DNA from: Thozetella sp. PMI_491
Taxonomy: Eukaryota; Ascomycota; Sordariomycetes; Chaetosphaeriales; Chaetosphaeriaceae
Direction: 5' to 3'
DNA: 64,000 nucleotides
Assembly: GCA_021432635.1 (NCBI GenBank)
Contig: MU270045.1
Span: forward strand, 186,001-250,000
The position numbers and the translations under genes are program-made. Numbering within the stretch: the first letter of the stretch is position 1; every line of letters begins with the position of its first letter. Under the pieces are notes generated by a model that saw only the letters and a program-made list of their open reading frames with translations, was not told where the DNA came from and made no database searches. This document shows positions 56,184 to 64,000 of this stretch, in pieces.

Positions 56184-57320
56184 TTACGGACCTTCCAGCC
56201 CAAGTCGGGTATATTGATCCACAAACTCATCAAAGAGTTTCCTAAGCCCTAGAAGGTTTGATCGGTCCTTGTCATTCTCTTCGCTCATGAAGCATAGCAT
56301 GTTGTGCACGTCAAATGCGATGGCCAACATGTACCCGTACTCCGACTCCACGAACACTTGGTCTCCAGCGTCCGACTCACCGGTCGACATGTTCCACTGC
56401 TTGGCATACTCATCGCAGAAAAGTCTTTTCTCCTCCTCCGTGTACTTCCTGCAGTCAGCTATTTTGCTCTCTTCGTCGAACCACTTGAACATCTTCTGCA
56501 TAAAGTGCCCGCCGATGTCAAGTGCTCGGTAGTTCCGCATTACGAACTCGAAGTCAATCAGGACAATTTTGCTCTCCCCTTCTTTTGCATCATTTTTCAC
56601 CAGGACGTTCATAAACTGGACATCATGGATGCACCAGCCTGTCTTCCCCCCCACGGAGTGCAGCTTATCCACCACCTTTTTCAATGCCATCGCAAAGTCG
56701 TAGTCAATCAGATTGTCCACACAGACACCCCCTTCCTTTCCGAGTGACTTTAACTTATCCATCTTGTGGTACTTCTCAAGTCCGCTCAGAACAGCATCGT
56801 AAAATGGCTTCACTGATTTCTTCACTAGCGATGTTTTCATAGCATGAAACATTGCTAGTCCTCTGGCAACATCGGTTCGAATAGCGGCATTCTCGACATC
56901 CTCCGGTTCCATATTGCGTGCCTCTAGGAACTCCTCGACCCTTCCTAGTGTGCCATCTTGTGTCTGGAAGAAGCCGTACACCTCGACTCCGAGACCGGAC
57001 CGACCGTACTCATAGCAAAAAAGTGCCTCCTCTTGTTTGCTTGGCACAAGATGCTTGAAGATTTCCATGTCCACCGCAGTCTCCTTATGGAATTTTATGA
57101 AGACTTTTCGCGGCTCGATAGTTTTGCCAGCAGTCGGTTTCGGCCGCTCTACTCGGCAATGGCCGTTGGCAAAAGATGCGTGATAAGATATGACCAAAGT
57201 CTCTGGATGCACGCATGGCCATTCTTTTGTCAAGAATGTGGCGATAATGTCTCGTACCATGCTCTTCGTCGGCACCTTGTTATCAGGAAGGGCCACAGAA
57301 ACAGGTGTCAGCATGGCCAT
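56184..57320 (-). CDS. Choline/ethanolamine kinase-like protein
   Basis: Single exon. The Met at 57320 is preferred (378 residues, MAMLTPVSVALPDNKVP), although the frame is open to 57446 (420 residues). The kinase core is clear: a beta-rich N-lobe (RKVFIKFHKE), the hinge region GRVEEFLEARNM, TDVARGLAMFHAM, the catalytic WCIHDVQFMNVLV (HDxxxxN, residues 232-238), the metal-binding LIDFEFVMRNYRALDIGGHF (IDFEF at 255-259), and the C-terminal Tyr/Leu-rich helices. Choline kinases have HNDxxxxN and DIGNHF; here the Asn before the catalytic Asp is His and the Asn of NHF is Gly. It may therefore be a diverged family member with another small-molecule substrate. Residues needed for phosphotransfer are present. 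Confidence 0.9.
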   Translation of the reverse strand: MAMLTPVSVALPDNKVPTKSMVRDIIATFLTKEWPCVHPETLVISYHASFANGHCRVERPKPTAGKTIEPRKVFIKFHKETAVDMEIFKHLVPSKQEEALFCYEYGRSGLGVEVYGFFQTQDGTLGRVEEFLEARNMEPEDVENAAIRTDVARGLAMFHAMKTSLVKKSVKPFYDAVLSGLEKYHKMDKLKSLGKEGGVCVDNLIDYDFAMALKKVVDKLHSVGGKTGWCIHDVQFMNVLVKNDAKEGESKIVLIDFEFVMRNYRALDIGGHFMQKMFKWFDEESKIADCRKYTEEEKRLFCDEYAKQWNMSTGESDAGDQVFVESEYGYMLAIAFDVHNMLCFMSEENDKDRSNLLGLRKLFDEFVDQYTRLGLEGP

Positions 57321-57848
57321 TTTGTTGGCTGAGTGCGCGAACGAATAATTGTGCTTGGTCCAAGGCGATGTTGAAGGGTAAGGTGGGGAAAGTGTGGGAG
57401 ATCCACGCTCTTGCAGCCCATCCATTTTTTTAACCACATGCCGCATACCAACTCCACATTTGGCGCTAAAGCTGTGTACAGGGTATACCGTTCTTTTTCC
57501 ACAGTGGAACTAGCCAGCGCGCTGCAGCCAGCGACGTAGGCAGGGGGAGACTCCCGAAGACCCCCCTACCTCCTTTCAGCTCCTGATGTTATTTTGAACG
57601 CGTCGAGATCAGCTATACTATTCTCACTATGAAAAAGCATTAGCGCCAAATATGGAGATAGTATACGGCATGGCATGTGGTTAAAAACGGTGTGTACTAC
57701 GGACATAACAAGGTGGTGTGTCTAATTAGGTGGTAGATTACGTTAAGTAGTGCACGTGCTTATATAATATCCTACGCCACGTAGTGGGCCCCACAGAGCT
57801 TATGTTAATGCCTTTAAGGGAAAATATTTTAAGATTCCTGCATGGAAT
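57321..57848. other. Intergenic stretch before the tRNA pair
   Basis: No gene apart from a possible N-terminal extension of the kinase frame up to 57446. Confidence 0.4.
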
Positions 57849-57945
57849 GGTGAGATGGCCGAGCGGTCTAAGGCGCCACGTTAAGGTCTACCTTGAACAA
57901 TATCCGTGGTCCGAAAGGGCGTGGGTTCGAATCCCACTCTCATCA
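57849..57945 (+). tRNA. tRNA-Leu(AAG) with intron, copy 1
   Basis: Class II tRNA. The acceptor arm GGTGAGA pairs with TCTCATC, with discriminator A at 57945. The D arm is TGGCCGAGCGGTCTAAGGC, containing the A box. Anticodon stem CCACG / CGTGG encloses the loop TTAAGG with anticodon AAG, then a 17-nt intron whose CCTT pairs with the anticodon region. The variable arm TCCGAAAGGGC is long, and the T arm GTGGGTTCGAATCCCAC contains the B box. A T4 run at 57948-57951 is the Pol III terminator. It reads CUU (and CUC by inosine). Confidence 0.95.
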
Positions 57946-57947
57946 CA

Positions 57948-57951
57948 TTTT
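57948..57951 (+). terminator. Pol III terminator of tRNA-Leu copy 1
   Basis: Run of four T three bases after the tRNA end. Confidence 0.6.
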
Positions 57952-58057
57952 CTTCTTGACAACTTTTTGATCTTGGTAAATTCTCTGACTTTTTATTCTT
58001 TTCCACTTCCTCCACCTATGTTAAGATAATGTTTAAGTGGAACCGATCAACGCAATT

Positions 58058-58156
58058 GGTGAGATGGCCGAGCGGTCTAAGGCGCCACGTTAAGGTCAAC
58101 CTTAAAAACATTTTCCGTGGTCCGAAAGGGCGTGGGTTCGAATCCCACTCTCATCA
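58058..58156 (+). tRNA. tRNA-Leu(AAG) with intron, copy 2
   Basis: The mature part is identical base for base to copy 1, including acceptor, anticodon AAG, variable arm and T arm. The intron is 19 nt and differs in sequence and length, though it keeps the CCTT that pairs with the anticodon. A T5 run at 58161-58165 terminates it. It lies 112 bases downstream of copy 1 in the same direction, so this is a local duplication. Confidence 0.95.
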
Positions 58157-58160
58157 TGTC

Positions 58161-58165
58161 TTTTT
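58161..58165 (+). terminator. Pol III terminator of tRNA-Leu copy 2
   Basis: Run of five T five bases after the tRNA end, followed by alternating TA. Confidence 0.6.
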
Positions 58166-58269
58166 ATATATATATATATTAATTTTTACTTCTATCATGA
58201 TTTTTTTGATCAAGAATTTTCCCCCCCTTAAAGCTAGGTATTACATAGATCTTCGAAGCACTTCCCTAT

Positions 58270-58460
58270 AAGAATCCCTAGGGAATTTATGGCGGATATA
58301 CCGTAGGAATTTACTGTGAATCCAACGGCAATTCATCGTAGGTTGCACCATAGAATTCACAGTGGTTTCCTCTGCAGAATACCATTAGTATTCCCTAGGA
58401 TTCCCTGGTAATTCTTCGTCTGACTTATCATGGAATTCACGGTGAAATCTCTGGAGGGTC
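58270..58460. repeat. Degenerate GAATTyAC-type short-repeat array
   Basis: At least four related words of about 15 bases, GGGAATTTATGGCGG (58278), AGGAATTTACTGTGA (near 58304), TAGAATTCACAGTGG (near 58352) and TGGAATTCACGGTGA (near 58433), share GAATTyA and (G)TG cores. Between them are related GCAATTC, GTATTCC and GGATTCC words. Spacing is irregular (about 26-80 bases), so this is either a decayed tandem repeat or a cluster of sites. Confidence 0.4.
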
Positions 58461-59713
58461 TTGGGCTATGTTTGGTAAGGGGTTCCCTAGAGCGTACTAC
58501 GGGTAGCGTCTGACCGTGGCCGGGGCGCAGCAGAAGTGTTAGGCGACTGAGTGCTTGTAAGGGGTTGCTGAGCCCCTTATAAATTTAATCCTACCTGAAA
58601 GGGTTTAATATCCTTCTCTGCGTAATATAGTAGAATGTTAACTCGTGTCTACTAGAGAACCTAGTAACTTGTTTTAATAAGATGTGAGTTTAAAATACTT
58701 TCTACTAGTAATAAAATTCAATGATGATTTGAGAGTAATCCTCTGTGTATAGTTATGCCTGCTAATACTAGCTCTAGACTCTTCGCTTGCTTAAGTTTAA
58801 AAATTCAAGTACTATCACAGTTCCCTTTCCTTACTATCTCTACCCAGTAGATTGGTATAGATACCCTAAAGCTTAGACTTGCTATGCCTCACCAGTGCAG
58901 CCTTTAAGGCTTAGAGGCTCAGACTGTATCGAAAAGCCTCTAGAGCACTAGAGATATCAATATTATTACAACACTTCGATAGAAACCTGTATAAGTATAT
59001 TGCTAGGTATTACAGCCCTCTGTAGCTTTAGAGAATCAAGCTTCATCACATACACTTTACTTATACTTAGTTAGAATATAGTTATCTATACTCATCCCTA
59101 TATTAGTAAAGGGAAGCTTCGCCTAAGATAATCATTACAGCTGTTTAGGAAATCCAGACTCACGTCCAGCATACTGCCGACAAAGGCGAGCCTGACTGAA
59201 CTATAGCATTAGATCTAACTCTAGTTATTATTAATATATATAAGTTAGCCTTATTGATTATAACATATAATATAAACTAAACAAAACGTTTAGATTAACC
59301 AGCTATTATACTACTTTAATAAGATACTAAACATAACGAAAAAGCGTCACAGTTTATAAGTAATACTGTCTAAAAGGCTTTTTATAACGTTAAAAACTAT
59401 AATCACTAGTACATCTTTATAAGTAGTAAATATATTAAGATAAATTCTCGTTTAAGCACCTATTATACTAAGGGCTACTTTATAGATCCTACTGACCTAA
59501 ACCTACTAGCTATTCAAGCCCTACATTACTACTATCGCCACACAGAGTTTTATTTAAACCTAAACTTACAATCCTAAAGTCTATCTCTTACCTATAATCT
59601 TCGTCGGCAAGGCCGAGGTTTCTAGCTGCGAATTCACGGTCAAAACTGGAATACTATTACAACGAGGCAGGACATTAGCGTGTTTCACTTTCAAAGAAGT
59701 TCTCGCTGTATAG

Positions 59714-60072
59714 TGTTCCAACCTGGAGCCAAGCTTCTTTTGATAACCAGCAGCCTTGGGATATGGACACCGAGGTACTGAGCCGGGGGTAGTCAGTGGA
59801 TTTTCTTTTCGCCCAGCGTGGTCCTGGTACGGGAGGAATTGTATGGTGGATCCAGACCCTGGTCTGACTAGGCCATGCCAGCTCGATTTGTATAAGTAGT
59901 TAAAGATCCCGTCCTACCTCAGGGGGGAGGACCATCAAGTCATCAATCAATCAAGATCTATCAGTCCATTATTCTAGCAGTCAACTTCATACATTCGTTT
60001 CCCTAGACAAGACCAACCACAAGACCAATCTGTATGACCATTACGGGGCTTCGCCCCATTCCTATGTGTTCA
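59714..60072 (+). mobile_element. Possible LTR fossil (retrotransposon, Ty1/copia-like)
   Basis: A 359-base segment begins TGTTCC and ends TGTTCA. It contains a TATA-like TATAAGTAG (about 59892-59900) and is followed within about 10 bases by TGGTCAGAGCCCA, similar to the initiator-tRNA primer-binding sites of Ty1/copia elements. A small GGGGCTTCGCCCC hairpin lies near its end. No coding part and no second LTR were seen. It looks like an old, broken, isolated piece. Confidence 0.3.
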
Positions 60073-60817
60073 TCCTGCCCTGGTCAGAGCCCAGCACTTG
60101 TTGGATCTCGCATTAGCATGCCCTCTTCCACATATCACTAGACTTACGCTGCTTCAACGGCCCTACCTACGAACTGGATCGCAAGGTCGTGGTATTGGTT
60201 CCGCGCTGTGGCTACTAGGCTACGGAGTGTATGGTGGTGGTGTTGTGTGTGGGTTGTTCCGCACGTGCTCTGCTTCCTGCTCCCCGTTCTCAGTACATAA
60301 CCACGTCAATAGTATATTGGTTGTCGTTGTTCCCTAGTACTATGATAAGGTGTTGAAAGAGCGAGCCTCTAGCACTACTCAAAAGCCTTCTTCATTTGTA
60401 GTATTAGTTGATTCAACCACATTCTTCTAATGTCATGGCACGAGCCACCGCCGATTCCCCCGATAGCCATCTTTGTATTCACATCATTTGGACATATAAG
60501 CGAGCAAGCCCAGTAACGGCCAAAGGGAAGGCCATTTTCCACCCTTTGTGCAACAACAAGAAGTCAAACCATGACATTTAACTGGCCCAAGCCACTGTGC
60601 CTCCCACTAGGAGAGAGGTAAGAAGCTTGACAAGAAAAGACCATCAGACTTGGAGCTCTCTCGGCGGATCCAGGAGTAGCCGCGCACTCAGAGCTATTAG
60701 CTCGTCGCCATCCTGACTTGCTGGCCCCTTAGAGAGAGATAACGCGATGAGAATTGCACAGCCGGCGGCGGTCCGGCTCTCTGCCCGGCGTCCGGTGCAC
60801 TAAGATTTGTTCCCCAC
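60073..60817. other. Gene-free stretch
   Basis: A 79-codon plus frame at 60098-60337 has no domain. No gene is supported. Confidence 0.35.
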
Positions 60818-60819
60818 TA

Positions 60820-61193
60820 CCTCCTTGGACCCGAAATATGGCCCGGGAAGTAGGTCACTAATCAGATCTTAGCTTAGCATGATGAGATACCTCGAGTGAC
60901 CTGTTATTTTTTATATTTAGAGGCCTTTAGTGATAGCGAGCATTTATTTATTTTTTAAGGAATTTTATAAAAAAGAATTTCAAAAAATTAAAATCCTTCT
61001 ATTAATATATTTATAAAGATATTACGAAGTAATTATAAGGATAGTTTTAACTTTAATAAATAGCCAATTTATAGTCCTAACATAGTGAAAATAATTGTCT
61101 AATAACTCTGATGGTAAATAGTTAATTTAAGTGATATATCGGATTATACTACGTGGTGATCCGCTCCCCGGGCCATATATCGGCCCAAGGTGC
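60820..61193. mobile_element. MITE-like DNA transposon, 374 bp, TA-flanked
   Basis: The ends are imperfect terminal inverted repeats of about 40 bases. The left end reads CCTCCTTGGACCCGAAATAT then GGCCCGGGAAGTAGGTCAC. The right end, reversed, reads GCACCTTGGGCCGATATAT then GGCCCGGGGAGCGGATCAC. Both are flanked by TA (60818-60819 and 61194-61195), the target duplication of Tc1/mariner-type insertions. The interior is AT-rich and has no transposase frame, so the element is non-autonomous. Differences between the arms are mostly transitions, consistent with RIP. Confidence 0.75.
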
Positions 61194-61395
61194 TAAATAC
61201 CTTAATAGCCCCCACTCGCTCTCACTAAGTTAACCCCATATAGGTAAAACGACGGGTGCCGGAATATGTCTCGGAGGAGGGAGTATTCGCCATGGGCTTA
61301 TGGTATGAGAATTAAATATTGCTCGGAATCAATAACTAGTCCAACTAAGTTCCTATCAGATTAATTTCCGTTTCGATATATTACACTATGACATA

Positions 61396-62871
61396 ATGGG
61401 ACTTCCTTTCAAGATAAGGAGCTATCCTGTGCCAGACGGTGTGGCTACAAGCGATCAATTTTCTGTCGAGGTGCGATCAGTCGAAACGAGCAGCTCGTGG
61501 CACAGCTGGGCACTCCTTTCTGCCTTTACCACAGACGTTGCGGATGTCAATATCACTCGCGACGAGTTTAACAGGCATGCCATCTCCATCATCTCGCTCG
61601 AGGCTCGGGGCGCCATAGAGATCAAGGCTGTCTTCTCCGGACTGGTCGAAAAAGCTCGTATTCGCCCCGAATCATTGTGCATTGCAGCCCAAATTGAGGA
61701 CGCACACACCATTACTTTCACCCTGAACCGCGCAGTCGACGTGATGCTGGAAATCAATAGCGACAAATGGCAGGCTCTGCATGTACTAGTGAACGAGATT
61801 GACGACGACGCACCTACTGCGGATAGCGACAACGTGTGGTACTTTGGTCCCGGCCTCAATAACGGCACGGCATACTCTAAAATTGTCGGCGGAAACCTGC
61901 TTGTGCCGTCTAACCATACGGTCTATTTAGCCGGCGGTGCGTTCTTACACGCAAAGCTCAACTTTATAGGCATATCTAACGCCTCTGTCCGTGGGCCCGG
62001 TTTCATCTACAAAGGGCCCAACGCCGGTGCCATTCTGATCGAGAGGTCAAGAAATATCGTCGTAGAACAAGTCACTTCGATAGGCGCCACCGGCTTCAGC
62101 CTGACTACTGGAGAGGCACACGGCGTGCGAATAACTGGATATCGATCTTTCTCTAGTCACGCAAATGGTGATGGTGTTGATTTCTTCTGTTCTTCCGATA
62201 TCCTACTCGAGAGGTGCTTCCTCCGTAACTCCGACGACACCATTGCCATTTACGGCCACCGCTGGGACTACTTCGGAGACACCAAGAACATCACCATTAG
62301 GGACTGCGTTTTACTACCTGATATTGCCCACCCCATTCATATGGGCACCCATGGAGCCCCAGCGGAGCCCGAGATATTTAGCAACATCCGCATCAGCAAC
62401 ATTGACATACTAGACCACTACGAAAACCAAATGTGGTATCAGGGCTGTATCTCTATAAACGCCGGTGATGAAAACCTCATTGAGGACGTTATTGTTGATA
62501 ATATCCGTATTGAGAAAATCTCTAAGGGCCAGTTGATCAACATCCGCGTCATGCAGAACCAAATGTGGACCACCGCACCTGGCAGAGGTGTCCGTAATGT
62601 GACACTCAAAAACATTGAGCTAAAAACCGACGAGAATGGGATCGTCAACCCGTCCCAAATCCTCGGATTTGACGACACGCGGAGGGCGGAGAATATCACC
62701 TTCGAAAACTTAAAGATTGGCGGTCGCCTGCTTCATGACAATATGGGCAAGCCGAGGTGGTATATGGTTTCAGACTTCGTTCCAATGTTCGTCAATGAAC
62801 ATGCGAGGAATGTCAAGTTTATCGTGACACAGGAAGAAGAGAGAGAAGAGCATGGAATCGGAGGCCAGTAG
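61396..62871 (+). CDS. GH28-like right-handed beta-helix glycosidase
   Basis: Single exon, 491 residues. The N-terminal 150 residues form a beta-sandwich-like domain (FSVEVRSVETSSSWHSWALL to VNEIDDDAPT). It is followed by the parallel beta-helix: VWYFGPG, HTVYLAGGAFLHAKLNF, SVRGPGFIYKG, NIVVEQVTSIGATGFSL, then SHANGDGVDFFCSSDILLERCFLRNSDDTIAIYG with Asp280/Asp281 in the position of the GH28 catalytic pair, and HPIHMGTHG in place of GHG. Repeats NITIRDC, NIRISNIDI, NVTLKNIELK and NITFENLKIG mark the coils. GH28 enzymes hydrolyse pectic polymers and GH49 relatives cut dextran or pullulan; the substrate here is uncertain. No signal peptide is visible, unlike secreted pectinases; an upstream exon with a leader was not found. 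Best described as a GH28/GH49-like protein. Confidence 0.85.
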   Translation: MGLPFKIRSYPVPDGVATSDQFSVEVRSVETSSSWHSWALLSAFTTDVADVNITRDEFNRHAISIISLEARGAIEIKAVFSGLVEKARIRPESLCIAAQIEDAHTITFTLNRAVDVMLEINSDKWQALHVLVNEIDDDAPTADSDNVWYFGPGLNNGTAYSKIVGGNLLVPSNHTVYLAGGAFLHAKLNFIGISNASVRGPGFIYKGPNAGAILIERSRNIVVEQVTSIGATGFSLTTGEAHGVRITGYRSFSSHANGDGVDFFCSSDILLERCFLRNSDDTIAIYGHRWDYFGDTKNITIRDCVLLPDIAHPIHMGTHGAPAEPEIFSNIRISNIDILDHYENQMWYQGCISINAGDENLIEDVIVDNIRIEKISKGQLINIRVMQNQMWTTAPGRGVRNVTLKNIELKTDENGIVNPSQILGFDDTRRAENITFENLKIGGRLLHDNMGKPRWYMVSDFVPMFVNEHARNVKFIVTQEEEREEHGIGGQ

Positions 62872-64000
62872 TTTTAGCCTAAAGTGAGGGTGTATGGGAC
62901 ATCTAATGTGGTCAGTAGAATAGAATTAGTCATGTTAAACCCCTGCGCTAGACGCATACACGGCCTATATAACAATCTACAGCTTATGCATAGTAGAGAT
63001 TTCCTGAGCTCATCCATCAGACCCCAGCCAAGAGACAATTCCAGAAATAGGAAAGGCGCCGTTTGCAACCCCATTTACTAAGTTGAATTAGCCGCTAGCC
63101 GATGCACATCAGACATGTCTGGCCCACGCTATTAGACAAGCCTTTGGTGCGCTGCAATATGCATAATCACAAGAATAGAGACTGCAACATAGTCCACGGC
63201 CCCTGAAACCCTGGGGCCGCCGCATGGGCCATGGCTAAAAAGGCCGATGGCCCCTGGATCGCGACCAGCTCTGGCAGCTAGGGAATCCTAACCTACGTCT
63301 AGCAGCCGACTTGGGTGTTCACGCTTCTATTATGTCACCATGTGCCGTCTCGGACTGTTACAACCAAACACTGCTTCCTCTACAGCCCTGTAATGACATA
63401 CTCGGGACTGGGGTAATGCGCCCCCGTTCCCTTCGTGGAGCCTTACGACCAAGATATACTGATACGCGATGAACCGGGTCATCATAAGGTTCGTGGGCAC
63501 CGCCTATCTCGTCTTTCTCATAGTGCTGGCTAATTACATCATAGCTTTCGACCAAGTAACTTACTTCTTTAAGAGAGGACGCCAGAAGAGCTTCCCGGCA
63601 TTGTCTAAATCCGCAGACACAGACTAGTGGCGGCCAAACACAATTGACGTGTTATGCATTTATATAGTTAAGTCTTTTATTAATATCTCCATTTTATTAT
63701 TTTAAACCTATTTGTTAAAGATACTTAGTTAAATTCATAGTTAGTCTTATATTCTTGTAAATATATCTTTTAAATGTAAAAATGTCCTAAATAAAATAAT
63801 ATATTTTAAAACTTTAATATTGATACCTACTTGGAGACGAACCCACCCAGGCTATGAGCAATAAAGATCAATGGTTGCCGAGGGTCCCTCTCTTCTATCA
63901 GCATCTCCAAGGCGTAATACTAGCCAATCCGCACTACAAACACCTACATGCATGTGCACACAGCTCTCAGCAACTCGTGAACCGTGGCTACAGGCTCGGT
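62872..64000. other. Gene-free stretch with AT-rich island
   Basis: No gene was recognised. The segment 63651-63820 is AT-rich (TTAATATC, TAAATATATC and similar) like the RIP-type islands elsewhere in the window. Confidence 0.35.

Larger units (their letters stand above)
58157..59713. other. TA-rich region without genes, likely decayed mobile DNA
   Basis: Beyond the short-repeat array, about 58580-59580 is strongly TA-rich with very many TAG/CTA/TTA words and no long ORF, as expected of RIP-mutated repeats. A hairpin TAAGGGG / CCCCTTA at about 58558-58580 resembles the start of some fungal LTRs. No coding domain was seen. Confidence 0.4.

Noticed and set aside
57784-58271. Plus-strand ORFs of 80-81 codons at 57784-58029 and 58029-58271
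   Set aside because: Both run through the two tRNA-Leu genes; their shared peptide is just the translated tRNA.
58300-58460. Short-repeat array considered as CRISPR-like
   Set aside because: The repeats are unequal, the spacing is irregular and the host is a eukaryote.

Overview
The window is genomic DNA of a filamentous ascomycete (Pezizomycotina). The evidence is many short GT-AG introns (about 48-118 nt), fungus-specific families (WSC domain, DUF3176, DUF1996, group VI Sln1-type hybrid histidine kinase, Zn2Cys6 factor, bANK-type bZIP/ankyrin factor), a tandem pair of intron-containing tRNA-Leu genes, and AT-rich or TA-rich islands with changes of the repeat-induced point mutation (RIP) type. 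The species cannot be named from sequence alone.

Layout. 0-17.6 kb is gene-poor: a WSC protein (381-1046), a broken SDR (2852-3635), a six-exon cytochrome P450 (6369-8175), a 71-residue membrane peptide gene (10165-10457), a DUF3176 membrane protein with a late stop (14400-12079, minus) and an enoyl-CoA hydratase with a signal peptide (17592-16564, minus). 17.6-22 kb holds only ORF fragments. 22.3-25.8 kb is a complete eight-exon Sln1/TcsB-like hybrid histidine kinase. 26.6-44.7 kb is a metabolic stretch: a decayed carbohydrate-binding-like gene, a DUF1996 secreted protein, a bANK regulator, an AYR1-like SDR, a second SDR, an ankyrin-like remnant, a Zn2Cys6 factor lacking the first half of its zinc cluster, a broken secretory lipase, a secreted BBE-like FAD oxidase and a third SDR. 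Two regulators next to four redox genes look like the tailoring side of a secondary-metabolite or catabolic cluster, but no PKS, NRPS or terpene synthase lies in the window.

45.0-51.7 kb carries a divergent pair: a 946-residue family 2 glycosyltransferase (minus) and a membrane-anchored GH16 glucanase-like enzyme (plus). They plausibly form a polysaccharide synthesis/remodelling unit. 52-64 kb holds a Ser-rich hypothetical protein, a choline/ethanolamine kinase-like gene, two tRNA-Leu(AAG) genes, a degenerate short-repeat array, a possible LTR fossil, a 374-bp TA-flanked MITE and a GH28-like beta-helix enzyme.

Exon structures were built by hand: GT-AG borders were chosen to restore conserved motifs and reading frame, and the exon lengths of every intact multi-exon gene sum to a multiple of three. 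No database search was possible; family names come from motif recognition.
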